Of a stretch of 64,000 nt of DNA, positions 43,461-52,497 are shown in pieces. Position 1 is the first letter of the stretch. Each line of letters starts with the position of its first letter. The position numbers and the translations under genes were made by a program. This DNA is from JACVRW01 sp036407035 (lineage in GTDB: Bacteria > Actinomycetota > Thermoleophilia > Solirubrobacterales > Thermoleophilaceae), in assembly GCA_036407035.1 (NCBI GenBank), contig DASXAA010000164.1, positions 1 through 64,000 of the forward strand. The letters run 5' to 3'. The notes under the pieces were generated by a model. It was given only the letters and a program-made list of their open reading frames with translations, was not told the DNA's origin and did not search any database.

Positions 43461-44927
43461 TTACTTGGCTTTGAGGACCAGCACCCAGTCGTTGGCCCCG
43501 GTGCCGTTATCCCCGGGGGTCGTGAAGTCCCGGGAGCCCGCGTTTGCGAAGGGCGAGCCCGCGACTGCGATGTAGGCCCCGGTCGCTGGATTGAACCATT
43601 GGGCGGTCGTCTTTCTGCTCAGCCGCGACATGTTGACCGTAAGCGTTCGCGCCTCGGTTCCCGTGGGCGGCACATAGGCCATGACGAGGCTGCCGCCGCC
43701 CGTCCGGGCCGACGTCACGTAGTCCGCAGCTCCGAACGTTCCATACCCCGCCGTCACCGTGGTCTGGTTCTGATCCGGGACGAGGTCGTACCACGCGTGC
43801 GACGTAAAGAACCTGTTCAGGCGCTCCATGTCCTGATGTCCGACCGAGCCGATCCCCTCGGGTCCGTCCCAGGTTCCGTTCGCCAGTTCCGAGTTGCCGA
43901 AACTCCAAACGAACTCGTTACCGAAGAACTGGCCCGTGGCTCCCGACAGATCTGCCCAGTACGCCTGCCGCCGAATCCGTGCCGGGTCGTTCGTGAGGTA
44001 ACTCGGCAGCGCGGACGGGCAGTGCGACGCCGGGCACTCGTACCTGCCCTCGATCACGTATGCGGGCATCACATTTGGTTGGTTGTAGGCACGCCTTGAC
44101 AGTCGGTAGACCTCGCCGGCGCGCGACGGGAAGGTGTCCTCGTCGCTGTGGTAGACACCGTTCAGATTCAAGAACGGAGCGAAATTAGCCTGGTCGGTCG
44201 ACAGAGTGCCCGTGCTAGCCGCGGCTCCCAACGGGCTTCGCGCGCCATGGAAAGTGTGGAAACTCGCCGGCTTGATGTCATTGATCCCCTTGAGGATCTC
44301 CAAAGCGTTCCGCTCGCCCTCAGACCCTGAGGGAGGGCTGTAATCGCCGCCGTTCATCCACACGATGTTGGAAAAGTTCCGGAAGCGCCGGCCGAGATAC
44401 CTCCCGTAGGCTCTCATCTTCGCCGGCCCGTTGGCGATGATGTCGTTCCACCACCCGTCGCTGCCGGCGCCGAACCCAAGGAAGGCGGGCAGGAGCCAGA
44501 CAGCCATTCCCCTCTTCTCGGCCTGCTTGACCACCCAGGCCGCATGGTTGAAATAGACCGGGTTTGGCGTCGAGAAGTCTCCGGGCGTGTTGAAGGGCGC
44601 GACACCGTAGATGTTGTTGGGCGCTTTCCTCGAGTAGGTGTTCTCGATCAAATACGCGAAGACGGCGGTACTTCCATGTCGGGCCCTGTCGTCCAGGTAT
44701 CGCCGCGCATCCGCCTTCGTGAGATTCGTGATGATCGTCCAGGAAGCGTCTCCCGCGATGAAGAACGGGACGTTGTTGTGACCGACCAGATAGTGGCCGT
44801 TGGCGCTCTCCTTCAAAGGAAAGGTCGCTTTGGGTTTCGCCTGCGCGACCGACGTGCCGACCGTCAAGAGCGCGAGAACCAACAGCGCGGACAAGCTGCG
44901 CCCAACATTCCCGACGTGCCGATCCAT
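43461..44927 (-). CDS. Secreted apiosidase-like (DUF4038) glycoside hydrolase
   Basis: The 488-residue protein has a Sec signal peptide (LSALLVLALLTVGTSVAQA) and the DUF4038 apiosidase-like catalytic domain: NGHYLVGHNNVPFFIAGDASWTIITNLTKADARRYLDDRA, IVWMNGGDYSP, and VIEGRYEC with a candidate catalytic Glu. The C-terminal beta domain (GGSLVMAYVPPTGTEARTLTVNMSRLS, WFNPATGAY) matches the putative collagen-binding domain found with it. GH140 members cleave D-apiose from rhamnogalacturonan II. It probably releases apiose or a related sugar outside the cell. GGGAGG precedes the start; a candidate operator lies at 44968-44978. Confidence 0.78.
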   Translation of the reverse strand: MDRHVGNVGRSLSALLVLALLTVGTSVAQAKPKATFPLKESANGHYLVGHNNVPFFIAGDASWTIITNLTKADARRYLDDRARHGSTAVFAYLIENTYSRKAPNNIYGVAPFNTPGDFSTPNPVYFNHAAWVVKQAEKRGMAVWLLPAFLGFGAGSDGWWNDIIANGPAKMRAYGRYLGRRFRNFSNIVWMNGGDYSPPSGSEGERNALEILKGINDIKPASFHTFHGARSPLGAAASTGTLSTDQANFAPFLNLNGVYHSDEDTFPSRAGEVYRLSRRAYNQPNVMPAYVIEGRYECPASHCPSALPSYLTNDPARIRRQAYWADLSGATGQFFGNEFVWSFGNSELANGTWDGPEGIGSVGHQDMERLNRFFTSHAWYDLVPDQNQTTVTAGYGTFGAADYVTSARTGGGSLVMAYVPPTGTEARTLTVNMSRLSRKTTAQWFNPATGAYIAVAGSPFANAGSRDFTTPGDNGTGANDWVLVLKAK

Positions 44928-44967
44928 CCAGACCTCCCTCTGGCACCGAAGCGATCAGACTGGCGAC

Positions 44968-44978
44968 CTATAATACAG
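44968..44978. promoter_or_regulatory. Candidate FadR-type operator (CTGTATTATAG on the minus strand)
   Basis: It matches CTGTATGATAG at 10 of 11 positions and sits 41 bp upstream of the apiosidase-like gene. It is contained in a larger dyad, GACCT-N7-AGGTC (44965-44981). Confidence 0.55.
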
Positions 44979-45003
44979 GTCTACAGCATGGCGAGCAATA
45001 CGA

Positions 45004-45762
45004 CTATGCCGCCGTCAGGCCGCCGTCGACCGGCAGCAGGGCTCCGGTCACGTACGAGGACTCGTCACTCGCGAGGAACGCGATCGCGGCGGCAATTTCG
45101 TCAGGTGTTGCCGCTCGCGCCGCCGGCACCCTGCGTCGCAGCTCCTCCTGACCGCCGGGGTCCTCGAGGTATGCGCGTGCGAGATGGGTGTCGGTCACGC
45201 CGGGCACGACGCCGTTGACGCGGATTCGATCGTCCGCGTACGCGGCGGCGAGGGTGCGCACGAGGCCGACGACGCCGGCCTTGCTCGCGCTGTAGGCGGT
45301 CTCGTCCGGCGCGATGCCGAGCAGCCCGGTCGGCGAAGCGGTGCAGACCACGGAGCCACCGCCCGCGGCGAGCAGTGCCTGGATTCCGTGCTTGCAGGTG
45401 AGGAAGACGCCCGTGAGGTTGACGTCGAGGACCCGCCGCCATACATCGAGCTCGAGCTCGTGGGCGCGGCCGTCCTCGGTCGCCGGCTCGATCGCGGCGT
45501 TGGCCACCACGATGTCCAGCCCGCCCCAGGCGTCCGCCGCCGCGGCGACGGCCGCGGCGAGCGCACCCTCATCGGAGACGTCCGCGGCGAGCGGCAACAC
45601 GTCCGCGCCGAGCTGCCGGGCTGCCGTCTCGAGCACCGAGGACTCGACGTCGAGCATCGCGACGCGCGCTCCCTCGGCGACGAGACGCCGCGCGACGGCG
45701 AGCCCGATTCCGTTCGCCGCTCCCGTGACGACGGCGCGCTTCGCGGCTAGTGACGATGGCAT
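45004..45762 (-). CDS. Short-chain dehydrogenase/reductase
   Basis: The 252-residue protein has the classical SDR motifs: VTGAANGIGLAVARRL (cofactor site), catalytic Ser region CTASPTG, YSASKAG (Tyr-x3-Lys) and the C-terminal YVTGALLPVDGGLTA. An acidic residue (LDVESS) after the second strand points to NAD. It probably oxidises a sugar, sugar acid or tetrulose in the apiose-type pathway. It is the last gene of the operon starting at 48528, 14 bp after the TIM-barrel gene. Confidence 0.83.
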   Translation of the reverse strand: MPSSLAAKRAVVTGAANGIGLAVARRLVAEGARVAMLDVESSVLETAARQLGADVLPLAADVSDEGALAAAVAAAADAWGGLDIVVANAAIEPATEDGRAHELELDVWRRVLDVNLTGVFLTCKHGIQALLAAGGGSVVCTASPTGLLGIAPDETAYSASKAGVVGLVRTLAAAYADDRIRVNGVVPGVTDTHLARAYLEDPGGQEELRRRVPAARAATPDEIAAAIAFLASDESSYVTGALLPVDGGLTAA

Positions 45763-45776
45763 CGGCTCGTTCGCAT

Positions 45777-46571
45777 TCAGTAAGAGTTCAGTAGGCGGCG
45801 CACTGCGGCGACGTCCGTGCGCAGACGCTGCCGGCTCGCATTTCCCGAGAGCCGGTCGATCGAGAGCCAGCCCGTGTACTTCGCGGCGGACAGGGCCCGG
45901 ACCACGCGCGGCCAGTCGACCAGTCCTCGCTCCAGCGGCACCGACCGGAACGTGCCGCGACCGGGCGTGGCCGGAATCACGGAGTTCTTCACGTGCACGT
46001 GCTGGAGCAGGCCGGAGAGGAGCGAGACGGAATATTCGGGCGGGAGGTTCCCCTCGACAAGCATGTTGGCGGGGTCGAAGACGACCCCCACCCGTCCACC
46101 AAGGGGCTCCAGCACCTGTCGCGCGAGCTCTGGCGAGGTGATCAGCGTGTCCTGCGAGAGCTCGACGAGGAGGCCCGCGCTTCCGTCCGCGTCCGCGAGC
46201 GCGCGCTCGATCGACCGTGAGAGCCGCGCGAGCTGCGCCGCGGCGGGCTCACCTCCGGCGAAGGGGGGCGCGAACACGCGCACCCACGGAGCCCCGAGCC
46301 GGTCGGCCGCACGCAGTGCCGCCACGACGGCGGGCGTGCCGACGGCACGCCCAACCGGCGCGGCCAGCCCGCAGATCTCGAGGCCGTGTGCCGACGCGAG
46401 GCGACGGATTCGCTCGACCCCACCCAGCCGTTGTCCGGGCGCGACCGCGGGATCCCGATAGACCACCTCCACGCCGTCCACGCCCGCCCCGGCGAGCTCC
46501 GCGAAAATACGCTCCGGCTCCCAGTCCGCGAGCGCGCTCGTGAGCATCGCGATCCGCGGCTTCGCGGCCAC
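45777..46571 (-). CDS. Sugar-phosphate isomerase/epimerase-like TIM barrel
   Basis: The 264-residue protein is a xylose-isomerase-like (AP endonuclease 2) barrel. Metal-site residues appear in VDGVEVVYRDPA, LLVELSQDT (Glu), VVFDPANML (Asp) and HVHVKNSV (His). This family includes isomerases, epimerases and, in apionate catabolism, the 3-oxo-isoapionate decarboxylase OiaC. With an ApnL-like protein in the locus, the OiaC role is attractive, but cannot be separated from a plain isomerase by sequence. It begins at a GTG sharing one base with the upstream stop (TAGTG). Confidence 0.75.
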   Translation of the reverse strand: MAAKPRIAMLTSALADWEPERIFAELAGAGVDGVEVVYRDPAVAPGQRLGGVERIRRLASAHGLEICGLAAPVGRAVGTPAVVAALRAADRLGAPWVRVFAPPFAGGEPAAAQLARLSRSIERALADADGSAGLLVELSQDTLITSPELARQVLEPLGGRVGVVFDPANMLVEGNLPPEYSVSLLSGLLQHVHVKNSVIPATPGRGTFRSVPLERGLVDWPRVVRALSAAKYTGWLSIDRLSGNASRQRLRTDVAAVRRLLNSY

Positions 46572-47491
46572 TACTCGCGGCGCTCCAAAGTTCCGCCGTC
46601 GAGCAGCTCGTTCGTAGCCGGCATGGCTGATCGCCGCCGCTCCGAGGTGACGGACACGGTTGCGAGAAGGTCGGCCCGGAGTTGCTCAATCTGCTCACGC
46701 CGCGATTCCGTCCAGCGATAGAAGCCGTTCCCGTCGTCGGCCCGGCGCGTGAGCGCATCGGAGACCCGCGTCTCGCTTGCGATCTCCGGGAACAGCTGCT
46801 GCGCCACTCGCCGGAAGGTGTCGAGCCCCCCGAGGTCCGCCGTTGCGAGCGGCCCTGCGGCCAGCCAGCGCGGCGCCAGGCCATCGGATACGACCGCGTC
46901 GATCGCGGCGACGTCCGCGACGCCGGCGTCGATCAGGTGGAGGCACTCGCGCAGCATCGCGAACTGGAGCCGGTTCCACAGGAAGCCGGGGATGTCCGAT
47001 CGCAGGCGGATCGGCTGCTTGCCCATCCGCGGCGCGAGCTGCTCGAGCGCCTCGAGCACGTCGGCTGCGGTGGCCCGGGAGGGCACGATCTCGACCAGTC
47101 GGGTCAGGTCTGCCGGGTAGAGGAAGTGAAGGCCCGCGAAACGGTCCGGCCGCGACAGGCCCTCGGCGAGCGAGTTGATCGACAGGCTCGAGGTGTTGGT
47201 CGTGAGCATCGCTCGCTCGGGCAGCCAGCCGTCCACCCGTTCGAGCACCTCGGTCTTCGCCTCCAGCTCCTCGACGATCGTCTCGATCGCCAGGTCCGCC
47301 TTCGCGAACGACGCCGGTTCGATCGGGGCCGCTGCCACCGGCGCGCCCGCCAGCTTCGTGGCGGCCCGAGCCGCCAGCTCCGCCCGAGCAGGGTCCCTTG
47401 CGGCGACGACGACATCCAGCCCGCCGGCCGCGCAGCTCGCCGCGATGCCGGGCGCCATCCGGCCGCTGCCGATGATGATCACGCGCCTCAT
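46571..47491 (-). CDS. 3-hydroxyacyl-CoA dehydrogenase-type NAD-dependent dehydrogenase
   Basis: The 306-residue protein has an N-terminal NAD fold (VIIIGSGRMAPGIAASCAAGG), the TNTSSLSINSLAEGLSRPDRFAGLHFLYPAD strand-helix block with the substrate Ser/His, and the C-terminal domain starting PGFLWNRLQFAML. Non-CoA members such as L-gulonate 3-dehydrogenase oxidise sugar acids. Here it could oxidise an aldonate such as apionate, the step for which ApnO is known; ApnO itself belongs to another dehydrogenase family, so this is speculative. ATGA overlap with the upstream gene (47488-47491). Confidence 0.75.
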   Translation of the reverse strand: MRRVIIIGSGRMAPGIAASCAAGGLDVVVAARDPARAELAARAATKLAGAPVAAAPIEPASFAKADLAIETIVEELEAKTEVLERVDGWLPERAMLTTNTSSLSINSLAEGLSRPDRFAGLHFLYPADLTRLVEIVPSRATAADVLEALEQLAPRMGKQPIRLRSDIPGFLWNRLQFAMLRECLHLIDAGVADVAAIDAVVSDGLAPRWLAAGPLATADLGGLDTFRRVAQQLFPEIASETRVSDALTRRADDGNGFYRWTESRREQIEQLRADLLATVSVTSERRRSAMPATNELLDGGTLERRE

Positions 47492-48528
47492 CGGCCGCCG
47501 TCGCGCCCTCGAAATGCCGCGAGCCGTCGCTGAAGTCGCTCGTCGTCGAGCACCGCCGGGTTGACCACGTTGTGCGGCACTCTCCCGGCGGCGACGTCGA
47601 GGATGCACCGCACCGCGCTCTCGCCGCAGCCGCGGAGGCACTGATCGGTCGAGGACAGCGAGTGGGGCGAGAGGATCACGTTGTCGAGGGCCAGAAGCGG
47701 GTCGCCCGGGTCCACGGGCTCGCGCTCGAAGACGTCCAGCGCAGCGCCTCCGATCCGTCCCTCGCGTAGGGCGCGCGTCAGCGCCGACTGATCGACGATC
47801 GCTCCTCTCGCCACGTTGACGAGGCACGCGCTCGGCTTCATGAGCTCGATGCGCGGGGCGTCGATCAGGTGACGCGTGTCCTCGGTCAGCTGGCAGAGGA
47901 TGACGACGAAGTCCGACTCGCGCAGCAGCGACTCGAGGTCGACCAGCTGCGCCCCGACGGATTCCGCGACCGCGCCGGGGACGAACGGGTCGCTCGCGAG
48001 CCGCCGCACGTCGAAGGGCTCGACGAGACGCATCAGCTCCCGGCCGATGTTGCCGAGCCCGATCACGCCGAGCGTTCGGCCCACGAGCCCGACGCCGACG
48101 TGGTCGTTCCCCTCCGCCCATCGTCCGCCGCGCGTCAGCCGATCGCGGACGAGCAGCCGCTGGCTCAGCGCAAGCACGAGGGTCAGGGCGGCGACGGCGA
48201 CCGGCCGGCGGACGGCGTCCGGCGTGATCGTCACCAGCGTTGCGTTCGCGGTGCAGGCCGCGACGTCGACGTTGTCGTAGCCCACGCCGAACCTCGCCAC
48301 CACCGCGGGCCGCGCCGGCTCGCTCAGCGACGTGACACTCAACCGCGAGCCCTCCATCAGCAGGGCGTCGTAGCCGTCCAGCTCATCTGCCGAGAGCTCC
48401 TCGGCGACGCCCCCGAGGAACCCGTGCTCGATCCCAGGCGTCGAATCGAGCCGCCCCAACCCCACATCGGTCGCCGACGCGTAGGACTCGAGCTGCCGGC
48501 TGATGGCGACGCGGAACAGGTCGATCAC
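47488..48528 (-). CDS. D-2-hydroxyacid dehydrogenase
   Basis: The 346-residue protein is a D-isomer-specific 2-hydroxyacid dehydrogenase: VARFGVGYDNVDVAACTAN, TLGVIGLGNIGRELMRL (NAD), VNVARGAIVDQSAL (catalytic Arg), FEREPVDPGDPLL (Glu) and LSPHSLSSTDQ (His). It may reduce or oxidise a 2-oxo/2-hydroxy acid in sugar-acid breakdown. It is the first gene of the four-gene minus operon and is divergent from the GntR gene; both candidate operators lie in the 125-bp space between them. Confidence 0.82.
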   Translation of the reverse strand: MIDLFRVAISRQLESYASATDVGLGRLDSTPGIEHGFLGGVAEELSADELDGYDALLMEGSRLSVTSLSEPARPAVVARFGVGYDNVDVAACTANATLVTITPDAVRRPVAVAALTLVLALSQRLLVRDRLTRGGRWAEGNDHVGVGLVGRTLGVIGLGNIGRELMRLVEPFDVRRLASDPFVPGAVAESVGAQLVDLESLLRESDFVVILCQLTEDTRHLIDAPRIELMKPSACLVNVARGAIVDQSALTRALREGRIGGAALDVFEREPVDPGDPLLALDNVILSPHSLSSTDQCLRGCGESAVRCILDVAAGRVPHNVVNPAVLDDERLQRRLAAFRGRDGGR

Positions 48529-48592
48529 CCCCTATCCCGGCGATCGTCCCACCTGTTGGGGCGGTATGTCTCTCGACGGAAGCTCCAAGCAG

Positions 48593-48603
48593 CTGTATGA
48601 TAG
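48593..48603. promoter_or_regulatory. Candidate FadR-type operator 1 (CTGTATGATAG)
   Basis: It lies in the divergent promoter region between the hydroxyacid dehydrogenase and the GntR gene, 26 bp (centre to centre) from operator 2. Half-sites TGT/ATA fit the FadR-subfamily pattern TnGTnnnACnA with one change. Confidence 0.6.
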
Positions 48604-48618
48604 CCGTCACGCCGCAGG

Positions 48619-48629
48619 CTGTATGACAG
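48619..48629. promoter_or_regulatory. Candidate FadR-type operator 2 (CTGTATGACAG)
   Basis: A dyad with arms CTGT/ACAG around ATG, an exact fit to the FadR-subfamily pattern (TGT-ATG-ACA). It lies 24 bp upstream of the GntR start codon at 48654. Confidence 0.6.
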
Positions 48630-48653
48630 ACATCTAGGTGACAGTAACAGAGC

Positions 48654-49391
48654 ATGGCGCCGCGACCGGACACCGCCGATGAGCCCCCGAAGGCTCTCCG
48701 CTTCGGAACGTTGGTCCGGAGGCAGCGGCTTGCCGACCAGGTCGCGGATTCGATTCTCGCGGCGATCGTCGAGCAGGACCTGAAGCCCGGCGACCCCCTG
48801 CCGTCTCAGGGCGAGCTCGGTGAGCAGTTCGGCGTCTCGCGGACCGTGATCCGCGAGGCCGTGGGATCGCTCGCAGCGCGCGGCGTGATCGAGGTGCGCT
48901 CGGGCAGCGGTCTGCGTCTCGCGTCGGCGGATCCGAGCGCCGTTGCCGAGTCGATGCGGTACTTCGTCCGGTCGAGCGAGGCGCTCGACTACGCCAAGGT
49001 CCACGAGGTCCGCACGATGGTGGAGACGCACATGGCGGAGCGCGCCGCCGAACGGGCCACCCCCGAGAACATCGAGGAGATGCGCCGGCTCTGCGACGAG
49101 ATGGAGGGGAGCGGCGACGATCTCGAGGCGGCCGCGGAGCGCGACCTCGAGTTTCACCGTTCCATCGCCACGGCTGCCCACAACGAGCTCTACCTCGTCC
49201 TGCTCGACTCGATTCGTGGGGCCCTGCTCGACATCCGCCGCTCGCTGATGCCCGGCCGGCTGCGCAAGACGGTTCGCGCGCATCGCAAGATCATCGACGC
49301 GATCGCCGCGGGCGACGTTCCGGCGGCGGGGGCCGCAATGCAGGAGCACCTCGATACCGTCGAGCGGGACTGGCGCGCGGAGCGGTCGTGA
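48654..49391 (+). CDS. GntR-family regulator with FCD domain (FadR subfamily)
   Basis: The 245-residue protein has an N-terminal winged helix (ADSILAAIVEQDLKPGDPLPSQGELGEQFGVSRTVIREAVGSLAARG, about residues 28-75) and a C-terminal FCD domain (DYAKVHEVRTMVETHMAERAA to the end), with the metal residues Asp/His in ERDLEFHRSIA, typical of sugar-acid-responsive regulators such as UxuR, ExuR and GntR. It is the likely controller of the surrounding apiose-type locus. It is followed by the VOC protein with a GTGA overlap. Confidence 0.85.
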   Translation: MAPRPDTADEPPKALRFGTLVRRQRLADQVADSILAAIVEQDLKPGDPLPSQGELGEQFGVSRTVIREAVGSLAARGVIEVRSGSGLRLASADPSAVAESMRYFVRSSEALDYAKVHEVRTMVETHMAERAAERATPENIEEMRRLCDEMEGSGDDLEAAAERDLEFHRSIATAAHNELYLVLLDSIRGALLDIRRSLMPGRLRKTVRAHRKIIDAIAAGDVPAAGAAMQEHLDTVERDWRAERS

Positions 49392-49822
49392 CCGCCGTGC
49401 GGCGTCTCGATCACGTTGCGATCGCGGTACGTGACACAGAGGCGGCGCTGCGCACCTACAAGGGGCAGCTGGCGCTCGAGGTCGTCCACCGCGAGGAGGT
49501 CGCCGAGCCGCACGTGCTCCTCACCTACCTCCAGGTCGGGAACGCCTACGTGCAGCTGGTCGAGCCGCTCGATCCCGAGGGTGAGATAGCCCACTGGATC
49601 GAGGCTCACGGCGAGGGGCTTCACCACATCTGTTTCGGCGTGGACGACCTCGACGGTGCGATCGCGGCCGGCGGCAGCGACGTCGCGGTGGGCACCGGGC
49701 GCGGCCGGCGGACGGCCTTTCTGCCGGCGCCGCCGGACCACGGCGTGGGGATCGAATGCATCGAGTTCGACTACGAGGAGGACGTGCAACGGTCGCTCGG
49801 GTGGCTTCCGAGCGGCGGCTGA
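49388..49822 (+). CDS. VOC (glyoxalase/epimerase) family protein
   Basis: The 144-residue protein has paired beta-alpha-beta-beta-beta modules, RRLDHVAIAVRDTEAALRTY and GEGLHHICFGVDDLDGAI, with metal histidines in each and IECIEFDYEED near the end. It resembles methylmalonyl-CoA epimerase. In this locus it more likely isomerises a sugar-derived intermediate; the reaction is unknown. GTGA overlap with the GntR gene. Confidence 0.75.
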   Translation: MTAVRRLDHVAIAVRDTEAALRTYKGQLALEVVHREEVAEPHVLLTYLQVGNAYVQLVEPLDPEGEIAHWIEAHGEGLHHICFGVDDLDGAIAAGGSDVAVGTGRGRRTAFLPAPPDHGVGIECIEFDYEEDVQRSLGWLPSGG

Positions 49823-49863
49823 TCGCTGGGCAATGGCCAAGCACGAGGGACAGGAGGGTTTCG

Positions 49864-51474
49864 ATGTCCGATGGGAGCACTGATCCCGCGTCACGCGGGC
49901 ACCTGACCCGCCGGGAGGCACTGAGGGGCGGGCTGACGATCGGCGCGGCGATAGCCATTCCGAGCGGGCTCGCCGGCTGCTTCGGCGGCGACGACGACTC
50001 GAGCTCGGGGGCCGCGACCGGCCCGACGGGCAAGCCCCAGCGGGGCGGACGCCTCCGCATCGCGATGGTCGGCGGCGGCGGCACCGAGACGCTCGACCCG
50101 AACGCCGCCGTGCCCAACATCGACTCGTGCCGCGCGACCTGCCTCTTCAACCGCCTCACGCGACTGAAGCCGGATCTGTCGCTCGAGAACGAGCTGGCGG
50201 AGGTGTTCGAGCCGAACAAGACCGCCACGGAGTGGACCGTGCGGCTGCGGAGCGGCGTGGAGTGGCACGACGGCTCGCCGCTCGTCGCCGACGACCTCCT
50301 GTACACGCTGAAGCGCATGGGCGCGCCGGACAGCACGCTGGCCGGCAAGAACGTCACGAACATGATCGACCTCGGAGGGGTCAAGAAGCTCGACGGACGG
50401 ACCCTGCGACTGCCCCTCAAGTCCGGCAGCGCCAGCTTTCCCGAGCTGTTCCAGTCGCCGCAGATGATGATCGTCAAGGACGGCGAGACGGACTTCAACA
50501 AGAACCCGATCGGCACCGGGCCGTTCAAGTACGTCTCCTTCACGGCAGGCCAGAACAGCCTCTTCAAGCGCAACCCGGACTACTGGGAGGAGGGGCTCCC
50601 GTACGTCGACGAGCTCGTGATCACCTCCACCCCGGACCCGCAGGCGCGGCTGAACGCGCTGCTCTCGAAGCAGGTCGACGCGATGGAGCAGCTCTCGTTC
50701 CAGCAGACGAAGACGCAGAAGAACGCCGGCCGCATAAGGGTCCTGCAGGCGACCGGATCGAGCATGGTCCCGATCTACATGGCCACGACGCTGGAGCCGT
50801 TCACGGACGTGCGCGTCCGCCAGGCGATCCGACTGATCGCCGATCGCGACGCCCTCATCTCGAACGTGCAGCTGGGGCTCGGCGCCGTCGGCAACGACGT
50901 CTACGGCCGCGGCTTCGAGAACTACAACGACGATCTCCCGCAGCGCAAGCAGGACATCGACCAGGCGAAGTCGTTGTTGAAGGCGGCGGGCAAGTCGGAC
51001 CTGCGCGTGACGCTCTTCTCCTCTTCGGCGGGTCCGGGCATGCTCGAGTCGGCAACCGTGTTCGCGGAGCAGGCAAAGAAGGCGGGCGTCACGATTCAGG
51101 TCGACAACGGGCCGGCGGACAGCTACTTCGGCCCCAAGTACCTGAAGCAGAACTTCGCCCAGACGCAGTGGCCCACGTTCACCATCTTCTCGTGGTATCA
51201 GCAGGCGATGACGCCGCAGGCCCCCTTCAACGAGACCCACTGGGCGGACCCGCAGTGGAACAAGCTCCTCCGCGAGGCGGAGGCGACGCTGGACGAGACC
51301 AAGCGCAAGGAGCTCTACTTCGAGCTCCAGAAGATCGAGCACGAGAGCGGCGGCTACCTGATCTGGGGGTTCTACCCGCTGTGCGACGGGCTCGCGACGA
51401 ACGTCGGCGGCGCCGTCCCGAGCGCGGCGAACGGATTCAGCAACTTCAACCTCGCCAGCTGGTGGCTCGCGTGA
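49864..51474 (+). CDS. ABC importer substrate-binding lipoprotein (family 5, DppA/OppA type)
   Basis: The 536-residue protein has a signal with TRREALRGG (twin Arg) and lipobox LAGC about residue 38, then GGRLRIAMVGGGGTETLDPNAA and the family 5 region WTVRLRSGVEWHDGSPLVADDLLYTLKRM, with GTGPFKYVSFTAGQNSLFKRNPDYW in the middle. Family 5 proteins bind peptides, nickel or oligosaccharides. Given the neighbouring hydrolases, an oligosaccharide or apiose-containing product is likely. AGGAGG precedes the ATG. Confidence 0.85.
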   Translation: MSDGSTDPASRGHLTRREALRGGLTIGAAIAIPSGLAGCFGGDDDSSSGAATGPTGKPQRGGRLRIAMVGGGGTETLDPNAAVPNIDSCRATCLFNRLTRLKPDLSLENELAEVFEPNKTATEWTVRLRSGVEWHDGSPLVADDLLYTLKRMGAPDSTLAGKNVTNMIDLGGVKKLDGRTLRLPLKSGSASFPELFQSPQMMIVKDGETDFNKNPIGTGPFKYVSFTAGQNSLFKRNPDYWEEGLPYVDELVITSTPDPQARLNALLSKQVDAMEQLSFQQTKTQKNAGRIRVLQATGSSMVPIYMATTLEPFTDVRVRQAIRLIADRDALISNVQLGLGAVGNDVYGRGFENYNDDLPQRKQDIDQAKSLLKAAGKSDLRVTLFSSSAGPGMLESATVFAEQAKKAGVTIQVDNGPADSYFGPKYLKQNFAQTQWPTFTIFSWYQQAMTPQAPFNETHWADPQWNKLLREAEATLDETKRKELYFELQKIEHESGGYLIWGFYPLCDGLATNVGGAVPSAANGFSNFNLASWWLA

Positions 51475-51492
51475 GGCACGGGGCCTGACGCC

Positions 51493-52497
51493 GTGGGCGT
51501 CCGGACCGCTCGCCCCCCGCTCCGGCTCACGCTCGCCGCCAGGCATCCGGCCCTGAGCTTCCTCGCTCGGCGCATCGGCGCCGCGCTCCTCTTGCTGCTC
51601 GTGGTGTCGATCCTCATCTTCGCCGGTACACAGCTGCTGCCGGGAGACGTCGCGAACGCCGTGCTGGGCCGCAACGCAACCCCCGAGGCCCTCACGTCCC
51701 TGCGCCACCAGCTCCAGCTCGACCAACCCGCCTCCGAGCGCTACGTCGACTGGCTGACCGGCGTGCTGCACGGCGACCTGGGCGAATCGGTCAGCGCGCA
51801 CACCGCCATCTGGCCCTTCATCCGTCCGCGACTCGCCAACACGGCCATCCTCGCCCTCTGCACGGTCCTCCTGATGGTGCCGCTGGCGCTCGCGCTCGGG
51901 GTGCTGGCGGCGACACGCGCCGGGCGGCCACTCGACCACTTCGTCTCGGTGGTGTCGCTGGCGATGATCTCCATACCGGAGTTCGTGACCGGCACGATGC
52001 TGGCGCTCGTGTTCGCGACCACGCTCGGCGCCCTGCCCGCCCTGTCCCTGATCGGTCCCGGGGAGACGGCCCTCGACAACCCCGAGATCCTGATCCTCCC
52101 CATCGCCACCCTGCTGGCCGCGTCGCTCGCTCAGACCACGCGAATGGTGAGGGCCGGGATGATCGAGTCGCTGCGCTCCGAGTACGTTGCGATGGCCCGC
52201 CTCAACGGGTTCGACGAGCGCCGCGTGGTGACGAGGTACGCGCTGCGCAACGCGCTCGCCCCGACTGTCCAGGTCATCGCGCTCAACATCCAGTGGCTCG
52301 TCGGCGGCATCGTCGTCACCGAGACCGTCTTCGGCTACCCCGGCATCGGGCACACGCTGGTCGACGCGGTCTCGACGCGCGACATCCCGCTGGTCCAGAG
52401 CATCGCGCTGATCATCGCCGCGTTCTACTTCGCGGTGAACATCGTCGCGGACCTCCTCGTCGTGTTCCTGATCCCGAAGCTGCGGACTGCCCAGTGA
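51493..52497 (+). CDS. ABC importer permease (DppB type)
   Basis: The 334-residue protein has six hydrophobic segments and the DppB signatures: RRIGAALLLLLVVSILIFAGTQLLPGD, and the EAA loop ARLNGFDERRVVTRYALRNALAPTVQ about residue 225. It forms the channel with the DppC-type partner, whose start overlaps its stop (GTGA, 52494-52497). The GTG at 51493 lies 18 bp after the substrate-binding protein gene. Confidence 0.87.
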   Translation: MGVRTARPPLRLTLAARHPALSFLARRIGAALLLLLVVSILIFAGTQLLPGDVANAVLGRNATPEALTSLRHQLQLDQPASERYVDWLTGVLHGDLGESVSAHTAIWPFIRPRLANTAILALCTVLLMVPLALALGVLAATRAGRPLDHFVSVVSLAMISIPEFVTGTMLALVFATTLGALPALSLIGPGETALDNPEILILPIATLLAASLAQTTRMVRAGMIESLRSEYVAMARLNGFDERRVVTRYALRNALAPTVQVIALNIQWLVGGIVVTETVFGYPGIGHTLVDAVSTRDIPLVQSIALIIAAFYFAVNIVADLLVVFLIPKLRTAQ

